64,000 nt of DNA from Achromobacter sp. UMC71 (GTDB taxonomy: Bacteria; Pseudomonadota; Gammaproteobacteria; Burkholderiales; Burkholderiaceae_B). Position numbers and translations under genes: made by a program. Positions 9,187 to 18,078 of the stretch are shown in pieces. Location: positions 1 through 64,000 of the forward strand of contig NZ_LZZT01000018.1 in the NCBI RefSeq assembly GCF_014170305.1. Reading direction: 5' to 3'. Each line of letters starts with the position of its first letter. The first letter of the stretch is position 1. The notes below the pieces were generated by a model that ran no database searches, was not told the DNA's origin, and saw only the letters and a list, made by a program, of their open reading frames with translations.

Positions 9187-9570
9187 ATGGCCGCCGCTAA
9201 AAACTACGGACCCAAGCGCCTGGTCGTCGGCGCTCACTATGGCGTCATGGACTTCATCATCCAGCGCATCACCGCCGTCATCATGGCCGTGTACACGCTG
9301 GTGCTGCTTGTCGGCATCCTGCTGATGCCTGCCTTCACGTACGAACACTGGGTCAAGCTGTTCAATTTCTACGTGGGCTTCATTCCGGTTGGCCAGATCC
9401 TGGCCTCCCTTGCATTCTTTGCGTTGGCCTGGCACGCCTGGATCGGCGTGCGCGACATCTGGATGGACTACGTCAAGCCGGTGGGCCTGCGCCTGCTGCT
9501 GCAAGTGCTGACGATCCTCTGGTTGATCGGTACGGTCATTTACTTTGCGCAAATCCTCTGGAGCATCTAA
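9187..9570 (+). CDS. sdhD: Succinate dehydrogenase membrane anchor subunit SdhD
   Basis: 127 aa, three membrane segments, starts on the base after the sdhC stop codon. It completes the haem and quinone pocket of complex II. The region around HAWIGVRDIWMDYVKP matches the SdhD family C-terminal half. Confidence 0.96.
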   Translation: MAAAKNYGPKRLVVGAHYGVMDFIIQRITAVIMAVYTLVLLVGILLMPAFTYEHWVKLFNFYVGFIPVGQILASLAFFALAWHAWIGVRDIWMDYVKPVGLRLLLQVLTILWLIGTVIYFAQILWSI

Positions 9571-9573
9571 GCC

Positions 9574-11352
9574 GTGGTCTCTGTCATGAAATCCTTGCCG
9601 CGCCGCCAGTTTGATGTGGTGGTCGTTGGCGCCGGTGGAGCCGGCATGCGTTGTTCGCTGCAACTGTCCCAAGCGGGCCTGTCGGTTGCCGTGCTGTCCA
9701 AAGTGTTCCCCACCCGTTCGCACACCGTTGCGGCGCAGGGCGGCGTGAGCGCCTCGCTGGGCAATATGAGCGAAGACAACTGGTACTGGCACATGTACGA
9801 CACCGTCAAGGGGTCGGATTGGCTGGGCGACCAGGACGCCATCGAATTCATGTGCCGCGAAGCCCCGAACGCCGTGTACGAGCTCGAGCACTTCGGCATG
9901 CCCTTCGACCGCAACCCGGACGGCACCATCTACCAGCGTCCGTTCGGCGGCCACACCGCAAACTTCGGTGAAAAGCCGGTCCAGCGCGCCTGTGCCGCCG
10001 CGGACCGCACCGGCCACGCGCTGCTGCATACCCTCTACCAGCGCAACGTTGCCGCGCGCACCCAGTTCTTCGTCGAATGGATGGCGCTGGACCTGCTGCG
10101 CAACGAAGCCGGCGACGTCGTGGGCGTGACCGCCCTCGAAATGGAAACGGGCGAAATCTACATCCTGGAAGCCAAGACCACGGTGCTGGCCACCGGCGGC
10201 GCCGGCCGTATCTGGGCCGCTTCCACCAACGCCTTCATCAACACCGGTGACGGCCTGGGCATGGCCGCCCGCGCGGGCATCCCGCTGCAGGACATGGAAT
10301 TCTGGCAATTCCACCCGACCGGCGTGGCCGGCGCCGGCGTGCTGATCACGGAAGGCGTGCGCGGCGAAGGCGGCATCCTGCTGAACAAGGATGGCGAACG
10401 CTTCATGGAGCGCTATGCGCCCACGCTGAAGGATCTGGCTCCGCGCGACTTCGTGTCCCGCTCGATGGACCAGGAAATCAAGGAAGGCCGCGGTTGCGGT
10501 CCGGATGGCAGCTACGTCGTGCTCAAGCTCGACCACCTGGGCGCCGACGTCATCAACAAGCGCCTGCCCTCGATCCGCGAAATCGCCATCAAGTTCGGCA
10601 ACGTCGACCCGATCAAGGAACCGATCCCCGTCGTTCCGACCATCCACTACCAGATGGGCGGCATTCCGGCCAACTACCACGGCCAGGTGCTGTCGCGCGA
10701 AAACGGCGAGAACAAGATCGTCAACGGCCTGTACGCCATCGGCGAATGCGCCGCGGTGTCGGTGCACGGCGCCAACCGCCTGGGCACGAACTCGCTGCTG
10801 GACCTGATCGTGTTCGGCCGGGCCACCGGCAACCACATCGTCAATTCGCACCCGGAACGCCAGCACGCCCACCAGGATGTGCCCAAGCAAGCCGTCGAAT
10901 TCTCGCTGGACCGCGTGAACAAGCTGGAAGCGCGCACCTCGGGTGAAAAAACGCAAGATATCGGCAACGCCATTCGCTTCTCGATGCAGCGCCACTGCGG
11001 CGTGTTCCGCACGCTGGAACTGCTGAACGAAGGCGTGACCCAGATCGAAGACCTGGCCAAGCAAGCCGACAACATCTATTTCAAGGACAAGTCCAAGGTG
11101 TTCAACACCGCGCGCGTCGAAGCGCTGGAACTGGCCAACATGACCGAAGTGGCCCGCGCCACGATCAAGTCGGCCGCCAACCGCACGGAAAGCCGCGGCG
11201 CGCATGCGCTGGACGACCACCCGACCCGCGACGACGAAAACTGGCTCAAGCACACGCTGTGGTACTCCGAAGGCAGCCGCCTGGATTACAAGCCCGTGCA
11301 GATGAAGCCGTTGACGGTCGAGTCCTTCCCGCCCAAGGCGCGTACCTTCTAA
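9574..11352 (+). CDS. sdhA: Succinate dehydrogenase flavoprotein subunit SdhA
   Basis: 592 aa from GTG 9574, preceded by GGAG; an in-frame ATG at 9586 is the alternative. It oxidises succinate to fumarate on covalent FAD. The FAD-binding GAGGAGM near the N-terminus, the flavin-linkage histidine in SHTVAAQGG, and substrate-site stretches such as HPTGVAGAG and GANRLGTNSLLD are intact. The gene follows sdhD by 3 bases, fitting tight operon coupling. Confidence 0.98.
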   Translation: MVSVMKSLPRRQFDVVVVGAGGAGMRCSLQLSQAGLSVAVLSKVFPTRSHTVAAQGGVSASLGNMSEDNWYWHMYDTVKGSDWLGDQDAIEFMCREAPNAVYELEHFGMPFDRNPDGTIYQRPFGGHTANFGEKPVQRACAAADRTGHALLHTLYQRNVAARTQFFVEWMALDLLRNEAGDVVGVTALEMETGEIYILEAKTTVLATGGAGRIWAASTNAFINTGDGLGMAARAGIPLQDMEFWQFHPTGVAGAGVLITEGVRGEGGILLNKDGERFMERYAPTLKDLAPRDFVSRSMDQEIKEGRGCGPDGSYVVLKLDHLGADVINKRLPSIREIAIKFGNVDPIKEPIPVVPTIHYQMGGIPANYHGQVLSRENGENKIVNGLYAIGECAAVSVHGANRLGTNSLLDLIVFGRATGNHIVNSHPERQHAHQDVPKQAVEFSLDRVNKLEARTSGEKTQDIGNAIRFSMQRHCGVFRTLELLNEGVTQIEDLAKQADNIYFKDKSKVFNTARVEALELANMTEVARATIKSAANRTESRGAHALDDHPTRDDENWLKHTLWYSEGSRLDYKPVQMKPLTVESFPPKARTF

Positions 11353-11370
11353 GTCCGGATAGAGCCTACT

Positions 11371-12087
11371 ATGAGCACCAAGAGAATCGTCAAGTTCGAA
11401 ATCTACCGCTACGATCCGGACAAGGACGAGCGCCCGTACATGCAGAAGCTGGAAGTCGAACTCCAGCCGACCGACAAGATGCTGCTTGATGCGCTGGTGC
11501 GCATCAAGAACGACGTCGACGACAGCCTGGCGCTGCGCCGCTCGTGCCGCGAAGGCGTGTGCGGTTCCGACGCCATGAACATCAACGGCAAGAACGGCCT
11601 TGCCTGCACGACCAACCTTCGCGAACTGAAGGAACCCATCGTGCTGCGCCCGCTGCCGGGCCTGCCCGTGATCCGCGACCTGATCGTGGACATGACGCAC
11701 TTCTTCAACCAGTACCACTCGGTTCGTCCGTACCTCATCAACGACACGCCGCCGCCCGAAAAAGAGCGCCTGCAGTCGCCCGAGGCCCGCGAAGAGCTGG
11801 ACGGCCTGTACGAGTGCATCCTGTGCGCGTGCTGTTCCACTTCCTGCCCGTCGTTCTGGTGGAATCCGGACAAGTTCGTCGGCCCGGCCGGCCTGCTGCA
11901 AGCCTACCGTTTCATCGCGGACAGCCGCGACGAAGCCACCGGCGAGCGTCTGGACAACCTGAATGACCCGTTCCGCCTGTTCCGTTGCCACACCATCATG
12001 AATTGCGTCGACGTCTGTCCCAAGGGACTGAACCCGACCAAGGCGATTGGCAAGATCAAGGAACTGATGGTCCGTCGCACGGTCTAG
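11371..12087 (+). CDS. sdhB: Succinate dehydrogenase iron-sulfur subunit SdhB
   Basis: 238 aa. It passes electrons from FAD to ubiquinone through three clusters. Ligands for [2Fe-2S] are in [19 protein letters not shown] and [15 protein letters not shown] and the downstream [14 protein letters not shown] provide the [4Fe-4S] and [3Fe-4S] sites. It is 18 bp after sdhA. Confidence 0.98.
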   Translation: MSTKRIVKFEIYRYDPDKDERPYMQKLEVELQPTDKMLLDALVRIKNDVDDSLALRRSCREGVCGSDAMNINGKNGLACTTNLRELKEPIVLRPLPGLPVIRDLIVDMTHFFNQYHSVRPYLINDTPPPEKERLQSPEAREELDGLYECILCACCSTSCPSFWWNPDKFVGPAGLLQAYRFIADSRDEATGERLDNLNDPFRLFRCHTIMNCVDVCPKGLNPTKAIGKIKELMVRRTV

Positions 12088-12112
12088 TCTTGAATGTATT
12101 GGTGGTGTAAAG

Positions 12113-12373
12113 ATGAGCAGGCTTACTGAACTGGAACGGGCGCGTCTGCGTTGGCGGGCGCGCCGCGGCCTGCTCGAAAACGACTTGATCATTACCCGGT
12201 ATCTGGACGCTTACGAGGCCGAACTTACCGACGATGATGTGGCCGCATTGACCCAGCTGTTCGAGATGGGAGACAACGACCTTCTCGACCTGCTGCTGGC
12301 CCGCAAGGAACTCGAAGGCGATCTGGACACCCCCAGGCTTCGGGGCATTATTGGCCAGATGCGCGCACTGTGA
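12113..12373 (+). CDS. sdhE: SdhE, FAD assembly factor 2 for succinate dehydrogenase
   Basis: 86 aa, Sdh5/YgfY family. It helps attach FAD covalently to SdhA. The conserved RGxxE motif appears as RGLLEND near the N-terminus, and the length matches the family. Located 25 bp after sdhB and 19 bp before gltA, within the operon of its client. Confidence 0.94.
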   Translation: MSRLTELERARLRWRARRGLLENDLIITRYLDAYEAELTDDDVAALTQLFEMGDNDLLDLLLARKELEGDLDTPRLRGIIGQMRAL

Positions 12374-12392
12374 TTAATTGAGAGGAAAAAAC

Positions 12393-13703
12393 ATGAACCT
12401 GTCTGACAAAAAAGCCACTCTATCCTTCTCGGATGGCAGCGCACCCATTGAGTTCCCTGTCTACAAGGGCACGGTCGGTCCGGATGTGATCGACATCCGC
12501 AAGCTGTACGGCCAGACGGGCATGTTTACGTTTGACCCCGGCTTCATGTCGACGGCCGCCTGCGAATCGGGCATCACGTACATCGACGGCGATAAGGGCG
12601 AATTGCTGTATCGCGGCTTCCCCATCGAGCAATTGGCCATCAACTGCGACTTCATGGACATCTGCTACCTGATCCTGAACGGCGAACTGCCGAACCAGGA
12701 ACAGAAGGCCGACTTCGATTCGCAAGTGACCCATCACACGATGGTCAACGAGCAGCTGCATTTCTTCCTGCGTGGTTTCCGCCGCGACGCCCACCCGATG
12801 GCCGTCCTGACGGGCCTGGTGGGCGCGCTGTCCGCGTTCTACCACGACTCGACCGACATCACGAACCCGCAGCATCGCCACATCTCGGCCATCCGCCTGA
12901 TCGCCAAGATGCCGACGCTGGTCGCGATGGCGTACAAGTACTCGCAAGGCCAACCGTTCATCTACCCGCAGAACGACCTGTCCTACACGGGCAACTTCCT
13001 GCGCATGATGTTCGCCACGCCGTGCGAAGACTACAAGGTCAACGAAGTCGTCGAACGCGCGCTCGACCGCATCTTCATCCTGCACGCCGACCACGAACAG
13101 AACGCATCGACCTCGACCGTCCGCCTGTGCGGTTCGTCGGGCACCAACCCGTTCGCCGCCATCTCGGCTGGCGTGGCTTGCCTGTGGGGCCCGGCTCACG
13201 GCGGCGCCAACGAAGCTTGCCTGCAGATGCTCGAAGAACTGCAAGCCAACGGCGGCATCGCCAAGGTTGGCGAGTTCATGGAGAAGGTCAAGGACAAGAA
13301 CTCGGGCGTGCGCCTGATGGGCTTTGGCCACCGCGTCTACAAGAATTACGACCCGCGCGCCAAGCTGATGCAGGAAACGTGCAAGGAAGTGCTCTCGGCC
13401 CTGGGCCTGGAAAACGACCCGCTGTTCAAGCTGGCCATGGAACTGGAACGTATCGCCCTGTCGGATCCGTACTTCGTGCAGCGCAAGCTGTACCCGAACG
13501 TGGACTTCTACTCGGGTATCGTCCAACGCGCCATCGGCATCCCGACCTCGCTGTTCACGGCCATCTTCGCGCTGGCCCGCACGGTCGGCTGGATCGCCCA
13601 GTGGAATGAAATGCTGTCGGATCCCGATTACAAGATCGGCCGTCCGCGTCAGCTGTTCACCGGTTCGGTCACGCGCGACGTGCCCCCGATGGACAAGCGT
13701 TGA
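12393..13703 (+). CDS. gltA: Citrate synthase GltA (type II)
   Basis: 436 aa, hexameric type II length. It condenses acetyl-CoA with oxaloacetate. Active-site histidines sit in [11 protein letters not shown] and [17 protein letters not shown] 12393 has GAGAGGA upstream; a TTG 15 bases earlier is in frame but less likely. Last gene of the sdh operon, followed by a clear terminator. Confidence 0.98.
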   Translation: MNLSDKKATLSFSDGSAPIEFPVYKGTVGPDVIDIRKLYGQTGMFTFDPGFMSTAACESGITYIDGDKGELLYRGFPIEQLAINCDFMDICYLILNGELPNQEQKADFDSQVTHHTMVNEQLHFFLRGFRRDAHPMAVLTGLVGALSAFYHDSTDITNPQHRHISAIRLIAKMPTLVAMAYKYSQGQPFIYPQNDLSYTGNFLRMMFATPCEDYKVNEVVERALDRIFILHADHEQNASTSTVRLCGSSGTNPFAAISAGVACLWGPAHGGANEACLQMLEELQANGGIAKVGEFMEKVKDKNSGVRLMGFGHRVYKNYDPRAKLMQETCKEVLSALGLENDPLFKLAMELERIALSDPYFVQRKLYPNVDFYSGIVQRAIGIPTSLFTAIFALARTVGWIAQWNEMLSDPDYKIGRPRQLFTGSVTRDVPPMDKR

Positions 13704-13725
13704 TTCGCTGCCGGGCATGAACCAG

Positions 13726-13749
13726 AAACCGCCTTCGGGCGGTTTTTTG
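13726..13749 (+). terminator. Rho-independent terminator of sdh-gltA
   Basis: AAACCGCC, TTCG tetraloop, GGCGGTTT followed by TTT-G-TT, 22 bp past the gltA stop. Confidence 0.9.
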
Positions 13750-13811
13750 TTGCCTGGCAATACGCCAGGGCGGCGCGGTGGGCGGGCGGATTTGGCGATA
13801 TCATCCTGGCC

Positions 13812-14924
13812 ATGATTCCGATAGCCCTCCCTTCTGCGGGTTTCTACATCCTGCTTTCCTGCGGCTTCCTGGCCGGCCTGCTGCTGTTGGGCTGGCTGCT
13901 GGTCGTGGCCACCAGCGCCGGGGCGCGCCGGGCGGTCCGCAAGTACTGGAAAACTTCGACTTTGCTGTTCGTGGTGCTGCTGGTGCCCTTTGCGTTCTAT
14001 GCCTGGGTCCAGACCGTGTTCTGGCAGATCGGGCGCGAAAGCGACCGCCGCGAGGCCGCGCGCAATGTCACCTTGGCGCAGCCGACCACGGTCGGCGGCA
14101 TCGTCATGCCCGCCGGCACGCGCTTGAAGCTGCAGGACGAAGGCGAACTTGAGACCTACGTCGACGCGCAGTTCCCCGAGCCCGTGTCCCTGTACGGCGT
14201 GCAGGCGACCAGCGCCATCCGCTACCTGGATGCCGACTACGACAAAGACACCTACGCCTTGCTGGGCCGCCATCCGCGCACGGTGCTGCTACGCGGCACG
14301 GGCAGCCAGGCGGTGCTGGGATGGCAGTGCGACGCCACCCAGGACATCGAAATCGACGTGGCCCGCGACGGCGCCATGACGGGATTGAGCAAATGCGTGC
14401 TGGGCGCGGGCAATCGGGTGGCGGATCTGGAGATCGCCGCGGGTTCCATCGCCTATGGGTCGTCCGGCACGGTCTATACCGACGGCTCGCGCGACCCGGA
14501 TCGCTGGCGTATCGAGGTCAAGGACCCCGTGGCGGTCAAGGTGTTCGGGCTGCCGCTGAGCAATCCCAGGATCTATCTGGACGAGGCACGGCGCCTGCTG
14601 CGGGTCAGCGATGCCGAATTGGCCTGCCCGGTGTCGCTCGGCGATGTCAGCTATGCCGCCGGCACCCAGGTCCGCTCAGTGCGCCGCGGCCGCGGCGACG
14701 ATCGTGAGCCGTATCCGGGTGTGTTGCTCATGAGCCCGTGGAATGGCCAGGCGGCCAAGCGGGCTGGCCACGAGGACGTGCCCGAAGGGATGTCCGTGAT
14801 GCAGACGCTGCAGGGCAAGGTGCTGGATGTCGTCAAGAACGACACCGTCGGGGTGTTTCACTTCGCCACGATCATCGTGGGTGACGAGGCGCCGTCAGGG
14901 CCGGCCCGCGCGCGTTGCCCTTGA
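13812..14924 (+). CDS. Unrecognised membrane-anchored protein with large extracytoplasmic or cytoplasmic beta-rich domain
   Basis: 370 aa. Two membrane helices at about 11-33 and 48-68, then roughly 300 residues rich in Val, Gly and Thr with short strand-like segments such as GGIVMPAGTRLKL and FGLPLSNPRIYLD. I do not recognise the family. No signal-peptide cleavage site, catalytic motif or metal-binding cluster is apparent. It lies alone after the gltA terminator and converges on the DUF2214 gene, so it is probably a single-gene unit. Base composition and codon use look like the neighbours, which argues for a resident gene. Confidence 0.75.
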   Translation: MIPIALPSAGFYILLSCGFLAGLLLLGWLLVVATSAGARRAVRKYWKTSTLLFVVLLVPFAFYAWVQTVFWQIGRESDRREAARNVTLAQPTTVGGIVMPAGTRLKLQDEGELETYVDAQFPEPVSLYGVQATSAIRYLDADYDKDTYALLGRHPRTVLLRGTGSQAVLGWQCDATQDIEIDVARDGAMTGLSKCVLGAGNRVADLEIAAGSIAYGSSGTVYTDGSRDPDRWRIEVKDPVAVKVFGLPLSNPRIYLDEARRLLRVSDAELACPVSLGDVSYAAGTQVRSVRRGRGDDREPYPGVLLMSPWNGQAAKRAGHEDVPEGMSVMQTLQGKVLDVVKNDTVGVFHFATIIVGDEAPSGPARARCP

Positions 14925-14949
14925 GCCGCGCGCGGGGCCCTTGCGGGCG

Positions 14950-15402
14950 TCAGACGCCGATGCCGCGCGCCATCAACACCGCGAACAGCGGCAGGAAGAT
15001 GAACAGGTGCGATTCGATGATGACCCAGCGCCGGGCGCGCTTGATTTCGGGCGCGCCGGGCACGAATCCCGGCTGCTGACGCGCTTGCTTTGCCCACCGC
15101 AGGAAGGCCAGCGTGGGCGGGGCCGAACAGAGGCCGATGATCACGAACAGCGTGATCTTGGCGTGGAACCACGGATTGCCCATGTAGAAGGCGGCGCCCT
15201 TGACGCCCAGGGTCAAGCGCAGCACGCCGGTAGCCAGCACGGCGATCGCGCTGAACATATACAGGCGGTCGTAGACGACCAGGCGCTTTAGCGCGGCGGG
15301 CGTGAGGTCGGGGCGCAGCAACACGGCTTCGGCGGTCAGCACCACCACCAGCACGAAGATCGCCAGGTAGTGAAACCAGGCAAGGAAAGCGTCGAGCAAC
15401 AT
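14950..15402 (-). CDS. DUF2214 family membrane protein
   Basis: 150 aa, four hydrophobic helices, starting MLLDAFLAWFHYLAIFVLVV. The frame is open to 15486, but the first 28 codons lie in the downstream region of maeB and look non-coding. Matches the DUF2214 family of unknown function, of similar size and topology to CopD/HemJ proteins. It converges with the preceding gene across 25 bp. Confidence 0.82.
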   Translation of the reverse strand: MLLDAFLAWFHYLAIFVLVVVLTAEAVLLRPDLTPAALKRLVVYDRLYMFSAIAVLATGVLRLTLGVKGAAFYMGNPWFHAKITLFVIIGLCSAPPTLAFLRWAKQARQQPGFVPGAPEIKRARRWVIIESHLFIFLPLFAVLMARGIGV

Positions 15403-15483
15403 AGGGGACTCCGCAGAAGAAGGGGTAGCCCGCTTTTTACCATCCGTATCGGACGCGGGCCATCCTGTTGCCGGCCCGAGGGG

Positions 15484-15513
15484 CAAAAAAAGGCGCCCCT
15501 CGCGGGGCGCCCG
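15484..15513 (-). terminator. Rho-independent terminator of maeB
   Basis: Read on the minus strand: GGGCGCCCC, short GCGA loop, GGGGCGCC, then seven T, about 25 bp past the maeB stop. Confidence 0.88.
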
Positions 15514-15537
15514 TTGAGCGCTATCGCCGGCGGGCGA

Positions 15538-17835
15538 TCAACGGCGCTTCTTGGCGGCTTCGGCGGCTTCCTGCTGCGCATCCACCACGGCCAGGGCCGT
15601 CATGTTGACGATGCGGCGCACGGTGGCGCTGGTCGTCAGGATGTGCACGGGGCGCGCGGCGCCCAGCAGGATGGGGCCCATGGCGACGCCATTGCTGCCA
15701 GTCATCTTCAGCATGTTGTAGGTGATGTTGCCGGTGTCCAGCGTGGGCATGACGAGCAGGTTGGCCGGACCCTTCAGGGTGCTGTCCGGGTAGGCCAGCA
15801 CGCGGATCTTTTCCGACAGGGCGGCGTCGGCGTGCATTTCGCCGTCGACTTCCAGGTCGGGAGCGCGCTCTTGTACCATCTGGCGGGCGGCGGCCATCTT
15901 GCGCGACGATTCCGTGACGCGGCTGCCGAAGTTCGAGTGTGACAGCAGGGCGATCTTGGGCACCACGCCGAAACGCAGCATTTCGTCAGCGGCCTGGATG
16001 GTGATGCTGGCGACTTCCTCGGCCGACGGGTTCTCGTTGACGTGGGTGTCGGTGATGAACAGCGTCTGGTCGGGCAGCATCAGCACGTTCAGGGCGGCGT
16101 AGGTCTGGCCTTCCTTCTTGCCGATGATTTCGTCGATGTACTTGAGCTGGTTGTCGTACTTGCTGGCCACGCCGCACAGCAGCGCGTCGGCGTCGCCGCG
16201 ACGCAGCAGCATCGCGCCGATCAGCGTGTTGTGCTTGCGGATCATCGCCTTGGCGATGGCCGGGGTCACGCCTTCGCGGCCCTTGAGCTGGTAGTACGCG
16301 TTCCAGGTTTCGTTGAAGCGGCTGTCGTCTTCGGGATCGACGATCTCGAAATGCTGGCCGGCAATCAGGCGCAGGCCGAACTTCTTGATGCGCATCTCGA
16401 TGACCGACGGGCGGCCGATCAGGATCGGGAATGCCAGCTTTTCATCGGCCACGGTCTGCACAGCGCGCAGGACGCGCTCGTCTTCGCCGTCGGCGTAGAT
16501 GACGCGCTTGGGCGCCTTCTTGGCCTGGGCGAACAGCGGACGCATCAGCTGGCCGGAGTGGTACACGAAGCCCATCAGCTTTTGACGGTAGGCTTCGATG
16601 TCCTCGATGGGGCGGGCGGCCACGCCGGAGTCGGCGGCGGCCTGGGCCACGGCCGGGGCGATCTGGACGATCAGGCGCGGATCGAACGGCTTCGGAATGA
16701 TGTAGTCCGGGCCGAACGCCAGCTCCTGGCCGGCATAAGCGCGGGCCACTTCGTCGTTCTGCTCGGCTTGCGCCAGTTCGGCGATGGCCTTCACGCACGC
16801 CAGCTTCATTTCCTCGGTGATGCGCGAGGCGCCGGCATCCATGGCGCCGCGGAAAATGAAGGGGAAGCACAGCACGTTGTTGACCTGGTTCGGGTAGTCC
16901 GAACGGCCGGTGGCGATGATGCAGTCGGGGCGGGCGGCCTTGGCGACTTCCGGGCGGATTTCCGGTTCCGGGTTGGCCAGCGCCAGGATCAGCGGGCGGT
17001 CGGCCATGGTCTTGACCATGTCGGCGGTCAGCACGCCGGCGGTCGAGCAACCCAGGAACACGTCGGCGCCGTTGACCACGTCGGCGAGCGTGCGTGCGTC
17101 GGTCTTTTGCGCGTAGCGCTTCTTGTTGGGCTCCATGTTTTCATCACGGCCTTCCCAGATGACGCCGCGGGAATCCACTACGTAGATGTTCTCGCGCTTG
17201 ACGCCCAGGTGCACCAGCAGGTCCAGGCAGGCGATGGCGGCGGCGCCGGCGCCCGAGCAAGCCAGCTTGACCGAGCCGATGTCCTTGTTCACGACCTTCA
17301 GGCCGTTCAGGATGGCGGCCGACGAGATGATGGCAGTGCCGTGCTGGTCGTCGTGGAAGACGGGGATCTTCATGCGCTCGCGCAGCTTCTTCTCGATGTA
17401 GAAGCACTCGGGCGCCTTGATGTCTTCGAGGTTGACGCCGCCCAGCGTGGGCTCCAGCGCCGCGATGATGTCGACCAGCTTGTCGGGATCGTTCTCGGCC
17501 AGTTCGATGTCGAACACATCGATGCCGGCGAACTTCTTGAACAGGCAGCCCTTGCCTTCCATGACGGGCTTGGCGGCCAAGGGGCCGATGTTGCCCAGGC
17601 CCAGCACGGCGGTGCCGTTGGTGATCACGCCCACCAGGTTGCCGCGCGAGGTGTACTTGGACGCGGCGTCATCGCCCTGGTCGAAGATGGCCATGCAAGC
17701 GGCGGCCACGCCAGGCGAATACGCCAGCGACAGGTCGTCCTGGTTGGCCAGGGGCTTGGTCGGGGTGACCGAGATTTTGCCGGGGGTGGGATAGGCGTGG
17801 TAATCCAACGCCATTTTGGTGAGGGTTTCGTCCAT
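15538..17835 (-). CDS. maeB: NADP-dependent malic enzyme with C-terminal phosphotransacetylase-like domain (MaeB)
   Basis: 765 aa. The N-terminal ~425 residues are the malic enzyme ([12 protein letters not shown]; Rossmann motif [13 protein letters not shown]) converting malate to pyruvate and CO2 with NADP. The remaining ~330 residues are a phosphate acetyl/butyryltransferase-like domain, which in MaeB proteins usually lacks transferase activity and binds acetyl-CoA as an allosteric effector. The start [13 protein letters not shown] at 17835 was chosen because the 55 upstream in-frame codons run through a leader hairpin. The enzyme links the TCA pool to pyruvate and NADPH and lies next to the aceE-type gene. 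Confidence 0.96.
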   Translation of the reverse strand: MDETLTKMALDYHAYPTPGKISVTPTKPLANQDDLSLAYSPGVAAACMAIFDQGDDAASKYTSRGNLVGVITNGTAVLGLGNIGPLAAKPVMEGKGCLFKKFAGIDVFDIELAENDPDKLVDIIAALEPTLGGVNLEDIKAPECFYIEKKLRERMKIPVFHDDQHGTAIISSAAILNGLKVVNKDIGSVKLACSGAGAAAIACLDLLVHLGVKRENIYVVDSRGVIWEGRDENMEPNKKRYAQKTDARTLADVVNGADVFLGCSTAGVLTADMVKTMADRPLILALANPEPEIRPEVAKAARPDCIIATGRSDYPNQVNNVLCFPFIFRGAMDAGASRITEEMKLACVKAIAELAQAEQNDEVARAYAGQELAFGPDYIIPKPFDPRLIVQIAPAVAQAAADSGVAARPIEDIEAYRQKLMGFVYHSGQLMRPLFAQAKKAPKRVIYADGEDERVLRAVQTVADEKLAFPILIGRPSVIEMRIKKFGLRLIAGQHFEIVDPEDDSRFNETWNAYYQLKGREGVTPAIAKAMIRKHNTLIGAMLLRRGDADALLCGVASKYDNQLKYIDEIIGKKEGQTYAALNVLMLPDQTLFITDTHVNENPSAEEVASITIQAADEMLRFGVVPKIALLSHSNFGSRVTESSRKMAAARQMVQERAPDLEVDGEMHADAALSEKIRVLAYPDSTLKGPANLLVMPTLDTGNITYNMLKMTGSNGVAMGPILLGAARPVHILTTSATVRRIVNMTALAVVDAQQEAAEAAKKRR

Positions 17836-17882
17836 GGGATACAGCCTTTTCGGCGCTAACTTGGAAGGTAAAAACGGAAAGC

Positions 17883-17904
17883 AAAAAGCGGGCTCGCGGC
17901 CCGC
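17883..17904 (-). terminator. Terminator-like hairpin in the maeB leader (possible attenuator)
   Basis: On the minus strand GCGGGC, loop CGCGA, GCCCGC is followed at once by TTTTT. It ends 48 bases before the maeB ATG. The upstream aceE has its own terminator at 18035-18060, so this second hairpin appears to be in the maeB 5' leader. Confidence 0.6.
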
Positions 17905-18034
17905 CGTATTCTTTGGAAAATGCTTAGGGAACACCCGTATTTCAACAGAAAGCGGCGCGAATTGGTTGCTGCACCGCAGCGATCCGGCGATTTTGGTCAA
18001 GCCGCGCCGGATTCGACGCCGTGCGCCGGATGAG

Positions 18035-18060
18035 AAAAAAGCCCCGCTGGGGGCTTTTTT
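18035..18060. terminator. Bidirectional terminator after aceE
   Basis: AAAAAAGCCCC, loop GCTG, GGGGCTTTTTT: an 11-bp stem including A and T tracts on both sides, 18 bp past the aceE stop. Confidence 0.9.
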
Positions 18061-18078
18061 CCTTTGCCTTTCAGGGGC

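Noticed and set aside
8518-12192. Very long open frame antisense to sdhCDAB (over 1200 codons)
   Set aside because: It mirrors the codon structure of the sdh genes in GC-rich DNA, has His/Arg/Gln-rich composition and no recognisable domain.
15538-17835. Two separate genes (malic enzyme plus phosphotransacetylase)
   Set aside because: One uninterrupted frame encodes both domains, the normal MaeB architecture.
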